Source of the DNA: Anoplolepis gracilipes
Taxonomy: Eukaryota; Arthropoda; Insecta; Hymenoptera; Formicidae
Assembly: GCF_047496725.1 (NCBI RefSeq)
Contig: NC_132971.1
Coordinates: forward strand, 12,281,501-12,345,500
Direction: 5' to 3'
Length of the DNA stretch: 64,000 bases
Shown: positions 1 to 13,300 of the stretch, piece by piece
How positions within the stretch are numbered: position 1 is the first letter of the stretch
How the letters are laid out: every line of letters begins with the position of its first letter
Position numbers and translations under genes: made by a program
The notes under the pieces: model-generated
Database searches by the model: none
The model's input: the letters and a program-made list of their open reading frames with translations, nothing else
What the model was told of the DNA's origin: nothing

Positions 1-622
1 GGTCTTTCCATATATTATATATTAATCTTTAACATATTAGTAGGTTGAGAATAGTGAAAGAATTGTCGCTATTTCAAAGGCATTGCCGATCGTTTAGGGT
101 CGATCGATCGAGAGCTGAGGAAAAGTAACACGCTCCACGGCTAATCACCAATAATCCACTATATTGCCGTCTCACTGGCCAATTTATGATTATAACGCGG
201 TGCGAAAGTTAACGACGGGGATCGGCTTCACTGTCTGCGACGTTACAAGCTCGTTTGTTAAACTTAAAATTGATCCCTCCCTTCGATGGTAGAAGTACCG
301 TGGTACATTAATTACGATGGGATGGCTACGGCAACCCATCCCGGAAAGGGGATCGGTAGGAACTCTTGTCGCGAGAATTAGAAGGCGTTTCGCACAAAGC
401 ACGGCTTCTCGTGACGACAAAGTCGAACTTCGCTTACTTTTCCTTTGACAGTGCTCTTCAACACACTTGAGAATGGCTTATTGGAGCTACATGCAGCAAA
501 GTTACAATCACGGAAAAGATCAAAAGAAATGTGTACGTAAAATTATACGCGATTACTAGAGTAATAACTTTTTAGTCTTATATTAGTACTTAAATTGATG
601 CTAACTTATTTTAAATTCTAAT
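1..622. other. No gene recognised
   Basis: The first 480 bases are of mixed composition with short frames on the reverse strand that resemble no family. The rest is AT-rich up to the mariner relic. Confidence 0.6.
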
Positions 623-1341
623 TATTGGTCAGGCAAAAACTTTTATTCGATTTTTAATAATTGCCCGTCACATATATGTAATATAAGCAATTATAATGAT
701 AATGTTCATGTATTAGGTATAATACGATTTTAAAGGTGAAAATTTCAGCTATCATTTATACATATTATTAATACATTTATAGTAAATTTAAATACTCCAT
801 TTAAAATTAATTAAAATGAGCGTTAATAAAGATTGATACCGACATTTGTATGTACATTGGCTCTGAACGCCCAATGAAAGTGGATGATAATTTAATTATC
901 AATTTAATTAGTATGAACTGTGAAAAATTCCTACTGAAGAAATCGTGCAGAAGCCAAATATTGTATATTGTAATTATTTTAAAAAATGGTTACACTTTAA
1001 AGCTCGATGTTTGACCTTTAACATTAAAAAAAAAAACAAATTTAATCGTGTCTCTATAGCTAATTCTTTGTTCAAACAATTGATTAAAAACTCATTTTTG
1101 AATTAGCTGGTAATTGCCAATGAAAAATGGATCGTGTACAATAATATACAAAATAAAAAATTTACGTTTTGATGATCAGAAAAATCATATTTTTTACAAT
1201 AAACCAGTTACGATAGAAATACTGCCAAAGAATAATAAACAATGACGTAGATTACTTGATTGATAAATGATTTGTTTCCATTATATTTATTGTAGTAAAG
1301 TATTTAACACAAAAATCGAATCAAACTTTTTAATTGATCCG
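623..1341 (+). mobile_element. Decayed, internally deleted mariner-type transposon (copy 1)
   Basis: The ends are inverted and mariner-like: TTGGTCAGGCAAAAAC at about 625 and its diverged complement near 1310-1341. Inside, broken + strand frames resemble mariner transposase: SERPMKVDDNLII from 862 (family pattern GRP.EVDD.LI) and ANEKWIVYNN from 1116 (family pattern TGDEKW..Y.N). The Asp of the first catalytic position (GDEKW) reads Asn here (AAT at 1119-1121). Stops and frameshifts interrupt it, and the element is much shorter than a full ~1.3-kb mariner. It aligns along its length with 15559-16570. Confidence 0.75.
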
Positions 1342-3246
1342 ATATTTTGTTAGACTGTTCAATCGCGTATGCAAATATTTGTACTTAAAAATTAGCATTT
1401 TAATTAAAAACACAGAGCAGAGGAACTTTATTTGCTTATTATGATACCTTATATTGTTACTTGTATCTTCACCGATGCAAAAATGGCAACAATTTGACGA
1501 TATGGTGGATTAGCTCGATGAGTACCGTCAAGTGTCGTCGGAGGAGAACGTGCAACGTCGTGAAAAGGTAGAATTCCACAATGAAAAGGGATTTTGCGAT
1601 TGTATCCTCAGTCTCTATCCTTATTTGGATTCCATGCAATCGTAGGTACTTACGAGCGCGGATATACCTAACGAGCTTGAGTTCCCGCGACCGAGCCGAG
1701 GCGCATTCCGACTAGGGAAAGTTCAAGCTCGTCCTTAACTCGGCGCAAGCTCGTATAACTTCTATCCGTTGCTCGTCCCCTCGTATAACTTCTGTCCAGA
1801 GTTCGTTCCATGGATAAATAGATATGGGTGCATTTGCATCTCCTCCCCTCCCTCTCCCCCTGTCTTTCTCTCTTTCTCTCTCCTTCTCTCTCCCCTCTGC
1901 CTGTTTTTCTCTCTCTTGTGAGTACCACCTCTATATTATATTCCAGCTGTCCTCATTTTCTTTACCTCCTATGTTGTATGAAAATTGTTGCATATTTATT
2001 TTTTTCCCAAGCTTGACAGATGTTTCGTCACATCCGTTTTAGTTTCGCGTTCATTTCCCAAATAAACAAATTTTGTTACAGCAAAATCGTTGTGAAAAAT
2101 TGTTCGTCCGATAATCTGCGCCCGCTATATACGCTTGACTAATGAATATGATTTTGGAAAACGCGTGTATATGTGTGTATGGAAATAATATAATACAATT
2201 CTCTGTTATAATTCAATTCCATTTTGATGTCTAATTTTGCTTTCCTATTTTGCAAGTAGATAGATAATTAATATAATTAATATAATGGCACAATTGATAT
2301 TATAGCGTGCACGCTTTGTCAGATTGAATTCAATTTATCGGCAAATTTATATATAATAATAACACAACACATTTCTCTTCTCACATCGCATTTTGCGCAA
2401 ACTATTAATTGGAAAAAAAGTCATCTTAGATAACAATATTATTGACGGATTAAGATAAGGTAGAGTAATTTTTAAAAATATAACATTTTAATCAAGAAAG
2501 AGAGAGGGTCAACATTTATAGCAGTCGCGTCGCATTAAATTTTCCCGCGATGTAACTATGTGTTAAAACGCAATTTACCTGCTCACTTTATCTCGCTTCA
2601 ACTACGCAATCTTTTATTCATACTACGTCAACATCTTTTTCCATCGCTGTATTTTTTTAACACTTTCACTAGCCGTCCGTCGGCAGTCGCGCTACGTTAC
2701 CATTTAATTAATAAATGAAATCTTTAAAATGTCACATGTGTGCCAGACAAGTCGACCGCTTATATATTCGATCTGTATACATCTCGCAACGCGCGTTGTT
2801 TTATGCTGTCTCACAATTTCCATTTACTTTTCATATCAATTGAGAGAGCTCCAGGCGTTACATATACATTCTGTTATAAGCAACTACCTTCAGTTTTCAT
2901 TATTGTATGTATCCTTCATTATTAGTTTTATTTTATTTCTATTATTGATCTATTTAAACATAATGTGGATTCTTAATTAACGAGTTTTTTTCTGAACTTT
3001 TCAAAGTAATTCAATTTTGAGTTGTACCTACTATAAAATCATCACAATGAAGAAGTTTGGGAGTAAATTACAAAAGTAATTAAAAAAGTCTTATAAAATT
3101 GGTTTTATAAATATAAACTTGCATAAAACTTGGCGTGACACAATGTGTGGTAGGTGCGCTATTTCGGCAGTAGTAATAGAAACAATTAGTCTGACAAGAT
3201 TCTGACAGATAATCGCATTTTGAATTTTACATATAAAAGAAATATT
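1342..3246. other. Non-coding; no gene recognised
   Basis: A CT-rich stretch (about 1845-1915) gives artefactual frames on both strands. A near-direct 'ctcgtataacttct.tcc' repeat lies at about 1749 and 1780. The remainder is AT-rich. Confidence 0.6.
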
Positions 3247-4173
3247 GTAGCCAGATCATAAAATTCGTATTTTAATCAAACATCTAAGCATTTTAGCATA
3301 TGGTCACAATTTCAAAAATTATAACTAAAAATAAAATTATAATATTAAGAATTTTAGTCTATTTGTAAAAAGACTAATAAGCTAATAAACGACAGTCACA
3401 TTGTCAAGTGTAGTGATTTGTACATCGGTTATTTTATAAACAATATACGCTTCTTGTCGATGTTTCGTGCAATTTACATGAGTTCCTGTGTGATTGTGTT
3501 ATTTATTAATAATAATTATTTTTGTATCATAGGGATTATTTAGGAAATGTTAGGCTAAAAAATACTTATAAAAATGGATATGATTCGAAAACAACAGTGC
3601 AATTAATAAAAACATGCCCAAGTAGAACAGAAAGTCACGATAATATCAAAGTAATATCAAATAATGTCAAAATGACGAGAATATGACTACAAAAACTCAC
3701 TTTTCGGTCATTTTGACGTATTTTGACATTATTGTGACTTTCTATTCTACCTGGATTTTATACAAAAAGCTTGAAGAATTTTATTAATGTAAATTTTATA
3801 AAATAATTTTATAAAATTTTATATATATTCATACAAATCTTAATTGTAATAAATGTGTTCATACAAGCTTTAATTTTCTCATTTAGAAATACACGTAATT
3901 ACTTAATAATTATCTATAAAAAATGGCTGTCGTACAAAGACAGTTCATAAAATGATTAAAATAAAGCAGAATCTAAAACGATATACAAATCGTTATATTT
4001 GACAAGGGGCGGGTTACTTGTTAGTATTTTAGTATTTCATAGAAAAACTAAAATATTATTCTTAGCCAAATTGTAAAACATTTCATCATAATTTGAACTA
4101 TGATTTAAGAATGTGACTGCGCTTTATAAAATGCTTAAATGTTTTATAAAAAAAACAAATTGTGTAATCTAGT

Positions 4174-4178
<5 letters not shown>
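3247..4178. mobile_element. Long foldback element, family A copy 1 (with nested MITE)
   Basis: The left end, GTAGCCAGATCATAAAATTC, and the right end near 4140-4178 (TTTTATAAA...AATCTAGTTATTAC) are inverted, and the homology continues inward for hundreds of bases. It shares the landmarks of the other four copies: 'aaacatctaag.attttag' near the ends, 'cacattgtcaa' in the arms and TATCATAGGGATTATTTAGG near the centre (3525-3545). No transposase frame is visible. A 137-bp inverted-repeat insertion sits at 3618-3754. Confidence 0.7.
3618..3754. mobile_element. 137-bp MITE nested in family A copy 1
   Basis: Terminal inverted repeats CCAAGTAGAACAGAAAGTCA (left) and the complement of GACTTTCTATTCTACCTGG (right) match with few changes. 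Internal 'gtcaaaatgac' and 'ggtcattttgacg' segments extend the fold. Copies 3 and 5 of the host family lack this segment at the equivalent point, which supports insertion. Confidence 0.65.

Positions 4179-4218
<40 letters not shown>
4179..4218. repeat. (CA)n followed by (TA)n microsatellite
   Basis: About 14 CA units run directly into TA units, abutting the right end of the foldback element. Confidence 0.95.
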
Positions 4219-5246
4219 CAATATATACATATTTGACAATGAGTCTTAGAAAGTTTTGTTTAGAAGTTCAATTTAAATTTGTATCATCCTCAAGTGTTTT
4301 TAGTTTACGAATAACAATAATAATAAAGATAATTGATATGTAATACAATGATACGAAAACATTGATGGCGCAAGAAAGTCTGGAAAGAAGCAAAGAAGTT
4401 TTAAGAGAAATCGCTCGTTCGACTCGCAATGAGTTTTCGCGCGATTCGTCGTTAGTGTAGACAGCAGACGCTTGATTTCGCGCGTACCCTCATTTCCCTC
4501 TCGTTTTCCTTCCCTTCAAACGTATCATTTTTTATTCATTCCGCATAACCGCATCCCTCCCTTCTCTTTCTCGCCATCATTTTCGTCCTTTCCCTCTGCC
4601 GTCCGCCACCACTCTATCTAGCTATCTCCGTCCGACTTGCCTTCCACTTCGCGGCTTCGGCCGGCTTTTTATACCCGGTCGTTAGGAGCCGGACCGCAAA
4701 TGTCTCCGCATGAATTCTAATGTTCGACCCTCTCACCCAACTCCCGGCATCCTCCCTCTTGCTCACTCCTTGGCCTTCCGTCGTCACCCGCGGCCCGGTA
4801 ATCCCGGCCAGTTTCGTCTCCCCGTTATTCCTCCTCCTTCTCCCCTGCTCCTTCCCTCTCCTTCGACCTTCCACGAGAGGAATTTGCAGGGGACTATCGT
4901 AACGCGAATACCGCGGAAGTCGTGTGAGACCAGAGAAGCGTTTTGTCCTGCATTTTCATAAGATTCCGCGGACGGCGCGTTAAGGCTAATTGTTTCGTTA
5001 ATTTATGAGCGGTCCTCTACGCTAACGACAAGGCTGACAGAGGATGATGTTAATTGATGTGAAATTTCATATGTATGTCGCTCAAACCAAATATCCTTTG
5101 TATAATTAAAGGGGACAAAAATTGGCATTCACAACAATATTATAACGTTCTTAAAAACAATATGATAATATATTTCAAAATTAAATCGCGATGATAGATA
5201 TAAAAAATATCAAAACATATAAAATCGGCAACGGGATAATCGGGCG

Positions 5247-5282
5247 AGCGTTTCGGTCAAATCTTTCTGATCTTCTTCAGCG
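5247..5282 (-). other. Hammerhead-like motif of Penelope-type elements (isolated relic)
   Basis: The reverse strand reads CTGAAGA, then a GATC/GACC stem with one mismatch, then GAAACG. CTGANGA...GAAA is the hammerhead ribozyme core, and such motifs are known in Penelope-like elements. No retroelement ORF is visible nearby, so this would be a terminal fragment. The call rests on a short match and is tentative. Confidence 0.35.
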
Positions 5283-7500
5283 TAATATCTAACATATTAT
5301 ATTAAATCATACAACATCCGAATAAGTTAAAAATTGTCGGTCGAAATATAAAACTAATTAAACTTGTCAACTTATATCTAATATAAAACATTGTTAACAA
5401 ACGATAAGCATATGAAAAATAAAAAATTAAAACCGGTTGATATAATTATTATATCAATAATAAATAGTAAATAAAAGTTACTTTTACTATTTTCTTTGTA
5501 TAATTATTATATTAATAAGCAGAGAAGGATATTTTAGATATTTATAGCAATATCTATAATATATTTAATTTTAGTAAAAATGCGTCATATATAATGTCTA
5601 TAAAAAAAGATTGATTTTAATTATTACCGTTTATTGCTTTTCTGCTTTTTTTCGGAAAAAAAGAGAGAAAAAATTATTTAAAAATTTTTTATATAATTTT
5701 TTGCCACAGAAATAATTTATTTCCCTGTTACAACACACGCTGAATTAATACGTTCTCACGATTGTGGACGGCTTTTCGTCGGATTGTTCGCAAAAACGTT
5801 GAAAACATTCCCAGGAACGGCGCGTTGTCGAAGCAAATAAACGCGAAATGCAGTTTTACGCATCCACACGACAATGAAATTAAACTCGTGGGAATCGGGG
5901 ACGGTTTTATTTCCGTCCTCGTTAGTAGCCGGGCGCGCTGTAAACGAAGCGTTCGAAACAAAGGGATCGATCGGCACGACGTTGTAATTTATTGAGACAC
6001 CCTATGGAGAAACGACTGACACTTGTCGCGTGCGACTTTCTAAAATGAGATTTGCGCTTTGTCATCGCGATGGATAATCGCAAAATCAACCCAGTTTTCT
6101 TGATAATCCGGTCTGACGAAGCTGACCTGGCGACTCGATTCTTTTTCCTTTTTTTTTTTTTTTTTTAACGAACCTCTGCTCGCGACTCGCCGATAAAAAT
6201 GACAGAATTTTATCAAGGGTCGCTCGCGTTCGGCCATACTGTCGCTGGCTCGATAACGCGGCCTCCGCTCTTGCAGCGCGCGATTTATGCGGGAGTTCTT
6301 ATCGTTCCGGTCGCATCGAACGTTTTGCTTCATGAAAAATTGGAAAAAATTATTTCTGGCCGCGACGCCGGCACGTACATATCTCTCATCCGTCACGGTA
6401 TCACGGTATCATCCATACGTCAATTCTATCTCGTTATAATGACGGGTTTCCTGTCAGCGTGGATCGGATCGTGCGTCATCTATTAAGAAAATTTGCCAAC
6501 GCAACCGGCACTCATGATCTACAACCAATGTTGCATTCTGATACAGGCCTTGATTCTGAAATCATATAACGTCACGTTTAATATAATATAAAAAATATAA
6601 TAAGATTAATTAAAATATATAAAATATATTACATATTTAATAATAAATATATGTATTTATACAAATTAAGAAACCTTGTAGTTTTGATTTAATTTAAGAA
6701 ACGTGATTAGTTTATTTATAAATATTGCCATACCTTTATAATAAATATAATATATATGTAATATATATAAAATAAATAAAAAATATTCTGTAATAAATAT
6801 ACTAAAAAAAATATACAAAAAACTACATGTGTAAAGTTAATATCAGCTAAAATAAATTAATTACTGGTTACATCGTAGTTTAATTTTTTAAATATTTGTA
6901 GCATCAACAAACAAAATAGTAACCTGGGGAAACTTTTTCTTTATATTTTTCATTATTTATTTCATATTTTTACTATTAAATGTCATTTGAATTCATTAAT
7001 TGAAAAAATTTATAAAATACGATTTAAAATGCCAATACAATATAAGCAACTCTCTCCTACATTATTTAATATTATTGTAAAGTTGAGAAAAAATGTACTT
7101 TAAAGCTAAAAAGAAACAAACATCAGTTGTTTAAAAATACATAAAGTAAATGATATACATACATGATGAGACACGAAAGAGCAAAAGAATTTCTCGCCGA
7201 AAGAATAATTCGCTTCTTTTGCGAAAAAATTAACCAAGGAATTCGACCGACGATTTATTCCTCTTATCAGTAATCGTCAAGACGACCATTTTCTCGACCA
7301 TTTTTCCACCTATTTGCCGCACCATTTTTTCCCGTCGTACCTACCAGCTCGAATGAAGACAAACGCGGCATGGGAGACGGCAATGCGATACACATACATA
7401 TATAAACGCATATGTATGTACCCCACGTGTACACCTAAATATATATACCTTCTCGCCGAGGTTAAGTGACGTAGCACAGTGGCTTTATGGAAATGAACGG

Positions 7501-7600
7501 GGAAGTTCTGCATTTACGGCGGCGCAAAGTTTTCCCTGGAATTTGGCCCTACCTGCGATGTCGAGCGCGGGACATTCAAGTTTTAGAGCGGAGATGGAAA
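7501..7600 (+). repeat. Dispersed repeat, copy a (similar to 9304-9405)
   Basis: The segment shares 'catttac.gc', 'aagttttc.ctggaatt.gg.c' and 'CAAGTTTTAG' blocks in the same order and spacing with 9304-9405. It looks like an old duplication of about 100 bp. No coding frame is conserved between the two. Confidence 0.5.
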
Positions 7601-9303
7601 GGGTAGAGCGTAGGAGTCGCGTAATATTTCGAAAGCGAAATGTCATTCGCTGTGATTAAAAGTTTATAGCAGTTCCGAATTTAATGCTAGTTATCGAGCA
7701 ATTGCTTATTTACGCTTCATCTCGCGCATCTACGTCATGAATTTCTTTAATGAAAAAATCAAGAATATCTAAGCTTAGAGCTTGGAATATTCGGATACCC
7801 GTTTATTTGTCTGTTATCTGGACCGATAGTTATATTAATAATTTTAGAAAAATGAAAAAAAAAAATATATATATATGTATATATGTGAGGTAAGAAAATA
7901 AAATTCACATAAAACAATTTATGGAAATTTTAAATAATTATACCTAAACTCATTTACATAATGTACAACACATTTAATACCTATATTGCAGAATGTTTTA
8001 CAAAATAAAAAATTATTTATTTAATAAATAATAAATAGTAATAGATAATAATAAAAAAAATTATAATAAAATGTACATGAATATATGTATGTTGTCACGT
8101 ATAATATATGTATATTATATATTATTATAATATTTAAATTGTTTGAATATTGAAAAATAAAAGAGTAATATAGGTGAGACTAATTAATATCAATCTAGCT
8201 TTATGCTATATTTTTTATATTTTAGAGTACTTTGGATTATTTATTTCTTTTGATTGTTTATTTATTGTTTCGATTATTTATTGTCTATTTTATTTTGGCA
8301 AACTAAATTGTAAAAAATTTAATGAAAACATTTTTTCATATATTTTATCAATTTTTGAAGCGCGTGAGAATTTATTATTTTATAATTTTTTATTAGTAAT
8401 CCAAGTACTCGAATCGTATTCGTGTACTATGTGTTTTCATATAATACGCGGATATCGTATAATTCGCTTATGCCCTCTAAATACCCGTACAATGTGGGTA
8501 TCTGTGAAATCGGTTCAGATCCGTAACAGGTAATGGACGGAAAGGAGATTTCTTTTTTTATATTTTTTTATTTGGTTTATTTTTCAAGCTCTAATATAAA
8601 TATTCTATTTGCAAATTCTAATCTAATTAAAAATATATTGGAGGAATAATAAGCAAACATCAGTTTCTTAAATTAATTTGATCGGCTCTTTCTTGCATCT
8701 TCTACGATGTATATACAAAAACTCTTAAGTTTAGAAGAAAAGGAAAAGAATCGCAAAACTTGTTCGACTCTCTCCTTCAACTAGATATTAAATTGCAGTT
8801 CGGACGAAACTTAGTATTTACATTACTTAACTTTCGCATTTTATCGCGTGTCAAAGTTCTCAAACATAGCATGTTGTAGCAGGAATATAAACTTACTAGA
8901 AGCATAGTTTCTGCCTAAGTGAAAAACTAGCATAAGACATATTAAGGCTCAATTTACTTACGTCATTTATATGAAATAATCAAGGACACCAAACTAATTG
9001 TGTCTAATTAGAAATATTCAAAATTATACACACATACATATATATTTCAAATTATTTATTTATTTCTATGAAATTATTTATCTTAATTTATTTCTATGAA
9101 AAAAATAATTTTTAACAATATAATTTTTATAATTTTTTATAAAGACCAAATTTGCATCAAAGTTTGCAATATTATCACAAATGATACAATAGAGGTTATT
9201 GTAATCATTAAAAACTTAAGTGTTTCTATATCGCGTATTGTAACGTACGACGGATATGAACGTCAAGTCCAACGATGCGAATCCGTTGTCCAGAGAAATA
9301 AGT

Positions 9304-9405
9304 GAAGAAGTTTCGCATTTACCGCGACATCGACGGGAAGTTTTCTCTGGAATTCGGTCTTACCGAAACGAAGGACAGAATGTCCAAGTTTTAGCAAGAA
9401 AGGTC
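9304..9405 (+). repeat. Dispersed repeat, copy b (similar to 7501-7600)
   Basis: This is the partner of 7501-7600. The clearest shared blocks are GAAGTTTTCTCTGGAATTC here against AAAGTTTTCCCTGGAATTT there, and TCCAAGTTTTAG against TTCAAGTTTTAG. The surrounding sequence is GC-richer than average. Function unknown. Confidence 0.5.
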
Positions 9406-10969
9406 GAAGGGCTGTCGGCTCAACCGGAAATGCGCTTCCAAGATGAACCTACCCCCTCTTTACGCCAATGTTAAACTTGAACGTCGAAAAAGCGCTGGCT
9501 AAAGCGTGTTCGGAATTTTTCGCTTCTTTCCCGGATAAGAAGTATTGAAATGCGACGTACAAACTTTGACGCGACTTTCCTAGATCTTTCAAAGTTACGT
9601 GTACCTTTATCTTACGAGATCGATTGCGATTCGCCTCTCTCTTCTGTTCTGTTCACATTGCATCCGGTTGTCATATCTGTACATATTCTATTCTTTCTTT
9701 TTCTTTATTTAATATTCTCTTATATTTGCAATTCTTTTGTTTCGGAAAATGTGACAAAGAAACCAAACTTTATGGATAATAATTTCTATGAAAAATTTCT
9801 TTTATGAGCACAATAATATATAAAATAATAAAAGGAGAAAACATTTCTTATTTTGAGTATTATATTTTATTCTAAAATTGAGTAGACTTTAATAAACAGA
9901 AACGAGATGCTATGAAACATTTGATTACGTACAATATAATTCTATTAGCATGTTCTTATATAAAAAAATATTAACACTTGTGATGATTGAAATTTCTTTG
10001 TAGATTTTCTCCTAGATTTTTAATATGTAATAGCTTTATAAATGCTAATAGTTTTTATAATATATGATATATATATAATATATGATATATAATTCTAACT
10101 TTATATGAATTCAATTATCTGTCATTTGTGATTGTCTATTATTTCTATTTATCCGTTTATCGATCTCAATATCAGTTTAATGCTTTTGCTAATTGGTTGC
10201 TGTTAGTTACTTTTAATTAACATCATACATTTATATTTTTTAGTATTTACGTATATATTTCTTCATGTATGTATCATATAAGTTAACAGGTGTCGCGCCG
10301 CCCTTTGTTGCAACTAGCATTTCTTTATTGTCGCTCACAATTTTTTTTAATGTACTAAATAAAAATAATAATTATTATTTTATCGTTATTATTGTACTTT
10401 AATAAACCCTGAAGTTTTCTCGTGAAGTAATTAAGTACTGATGTGGATACGTTGTCGGTAAGATTCCTTCTTTATATTGTATTAGTAAAAAGATCGTGGG
10501 CTGTTTATATTTCGAGTGATTTGATTTAGATACAGGCTTAAATCAAAACGGCAGTACAGCGAACAGCAATATGTGCGGCCGTGATTCTATTACGTGACTT
10601 AAAATGTATTACGTGTGTACCTTCGAGTCGTTTGTTTCCATCGTGCGAGTTGTAATCTTCTTACACTTGTGCGCGCGCGCGCGCGTGTGCATATCACGGT
10701 GCATGCGGTAACTACGTACATTCCGAACGTTGGATTATCGCTTCAGTACAATTTCCACGCTATTCGCGTTCTCTCCCCGACGTCTCGTAATTCACAAACC
10801 ACCTACAACCGCCCGAAACCGTCCCTCCCCTCCCTCCCCCTTACCCCGAATATCTAGAGCAGAAAGAGCTTTCGAGGGTGGGTGACAAAGGATGCGAGGA
10901 AGAAAGAGAGAAAAAAAAGGGGGAACAAAAAAAAAAACAACATTGGAGACAGAATCGAGTGCGAGAGAC

Positions 10970-10970
<1 letters not shown>

Positions 10971-11009
<39 letters not shown>
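10971..11009. repeat. (GA)n microsatellite
   Basis: GA run with one AA interruption, inside a purine-rich stretch (10850-11060). A GC-alternating GTGCGCGCGCGCGCGCGTGT run lies upstream at about 10668-10688. Confidence 0.95.
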
Positions 11010-12479
11010 GGTGAAGCCATTGAAAGAGAGAAAAAAACGTAAGAGGCGGCTTTAAGGCAGGAAAGGGCAAAAAGTTTTTCCCATAAAATATCGCGACACT
11101 TTTTCTTCTCCGTTAGCCCTCATGCCGATGCGGCTTCTTCTTTCCCTCGATGTCTGGCTCAGAGCGTGCAAAATTAAAATCGGCATTGCATGTTTTCGAA
11201 CGCGACAAGAATTAATCAATGCGGACCACCGAGTAGCATGATATTGCTTTACGCTCTTACATAACGCGAATTTTTGCTTTATTGCTTATTCTGCGGGAAT
11301 AAAAAAAATTTGTTAAACGACGATAGTCATGTTAGATTAATCGGTATTCAATTTAATTTAATTTTCTTGAACGTGATATTTTTCAATATTGAAATCCAAC
11401 ATTGGAGCAAATTATTTTATCCCGAAAATATCTAAAAAGTGTTTACAAAATATTTTCACGCGTATTTAAAATTTTTAAATTAATATATTTAAAGCCTCGT
11501 AGAATCTGTGCAAATAACCCTTATCAAGCAATATACTATCAAGATGGATTATAGGTATTGTTTCACAACAATTAAAATCGAATTAAACCATGATAGCATT
11601 AGTTCAGCTGATACAGTATCGTGGGACTCTTGTCATTGTAAACATAATATGATACGATCGATCAGCCGACCGAAATTCTGAATATTCCTCGATAATAATA
11701 ATCCCCACATTTAATGGAACAAATCCTGCTGGGAAAATTTACGGCTGGCTCATATTCGTCCGCTTTGGTTATTCTTAATCGTTTTTCGATATACGTTCCC
11801 TATGGATTTTATCTAAAACTTCCTCGACCCTAGCTCCCATATATTTCGCAGCGTACTACAACTATGTCAGACGATAATCTTGTATCTTCGTATTACAAGT
11901 ACGTAACATGAAGATACAAGCGTACGTAACACGAGAATACATATGTCCACACGTCATTATCCACGTGTATTACATATATTTTATATATTATATAAAATGT
12001 ATATTTTTTATATATATATATCTATTATATTATATTTATTTAATTATTTATAATCTTATTTATACATTTATATTTTCAAAATAATCACAGATATTTAATT
12101 ATACCATTTTTTAAAAATTAATTACACAGTTTTTATAAAATAAAATTTTTTTAAAAGTGATCGTTGATTGTGAGATACGTCTGACCATTGCTACGCTCGA
12201 ACTACTTATAATTAAATTATTGTATATTGTATATAAAGTTAAAATTGTTTAATGTCAAATCGGAATTAAAGTAAAGGTAAATAAGAGGTTACACTTTAAA
12301 TGAAAATAATTGTTCATTATCGACGTCGAAGTTCCTGGCCAATGGGACGAGACAGGGCCACTAATCGGATAGCAATATAGGTAGAGCTGTAATAAGGATA
12401 AAGAAGAAGCGGAACAGTCGGGAGAGGAGGGAGAGGAGAAAGAACACGAAGAGTGTGAGAGCGGTCCTTCCACTAGGAT

Positions 12480-12835
12480 TAACCCTCGTTCCGTTAATCC
12501 TTTTATTGGAGCGGCAAATCCTGCGACAGGTCACGAAGGAGGGTGTCCGCCTCTCGGACCGGGGATTCGCAAGTCGGATATCCCTGGCGACGGGGACCGG
12601 GACACGATCCCAAGTATATCGAAATCGCTATTAGAGTCGAGACGGTTTAACGACGCCGATAACGGTCTTATAAGGGTCCTACCTATATGTGTCCGCCGAT
12701 ATCGAGAATTTCGGCCATTCGATTTCGAGCTCGTCGACCCCCTCGGTCAGCCGATAATTTTTCGAAAGCCCATCAGGTTTTTGGCCCGAATTCGCACCGA
12801 TATATCTGCACGCGATAACGTCGTCTCTTGCGTTT
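12480..12835. other. GC-rich island without long ORF; candidate conserved regulatory DNA
   Basis: About 350 bp of clearly higher GC than its flanks, with many CG dinucleotides (for example CGACGGGGACCGGGACACGA). No frame of 60 codons or more lies in it on either strand, so it is unlikely to be a plain exon. Islands like this in otherwise AT-rich insect introns can mark conserved enhancers or ncRNAs; this is inference. Confidence 0.35.
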
Positions 12836-13083
12836 TAACATGCGATCAATATTTCAATGTTATATCGCTCTATTAGTTATATGTGCTTCACGTACTTCCT
12901 GATAAATATGATATTAGATCAGTCAAAAAGTTTGGTACGAGTTTTGTGTTAAATTTGAGTCTATTACAATGGATTAAATAAAACAAGTGATATTTATGAA
13001 TCAAGTTATCTCTGTCATTGTATATAAATTCTCGCCAGCATTCTGATAACATTCTATCATAAAAGGTGATTGGTTTATTATCA

Positions 13084-13300
13084 AAGAAGACAAAAATGTA
13101 GTTTTTGATAATTAATCAAAATGTAAATTTTTTATTTTGTATATTATTGTACATTATTAAATTATTGTATTAATTTAATTATTTTAATTAATTTAATTAT
13201 TATAAATTATATTGTAGTAAATAATTGCATATAATTTTACAATATTATTGTATATTATTAAATACATTATTTATATACAATTTTTGTCTTCTACACGATT
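13084..13300. repeat. AT-rich inverted-repeat element
   Basis: AGAAGACAAAAATGTAG at 13084 is inverted at about 13282-13298 (CAATTTTTGTCTTCTAC). The interior is almost pure A/T with further palindromes. About 165 bp upstream, near 12917, CAGTCAAAAAGTTTGGTACG resembles a mariner terminal repeat with no partner. Confidence 0.45.

Larger units (their letters stand above)
4219..12479. other. Long non-coding stretch, no exon recognised
   Basis: AT-rich DNA alternates with CG-containing patches at about 4430-5040, 5730-6540, 7170-7740, 9240-9680, 10440-11250 and 11740-11960. Frames of up to 119 codons occur in these patches on both strands, overlap one another, lack splice-site support and match no family I know. 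Features within are the hammerhead-like motif, the 100-bp dispersed repeat and the GA tract. Confidence 0.55.

Noticed and set aside
8174..8533. 119-codon hydrophobic frame
   Set aside because: Composition is what AT-rich DNA yields (F, I, L, Y, N); no domain or splice support was found.
12905..12945. Mariner-like terminal repeat AGTCAAAAAGTTTGGTACG
   Set aside because: There is no transposase remnant or inverted partner nearby; too short to call an element.
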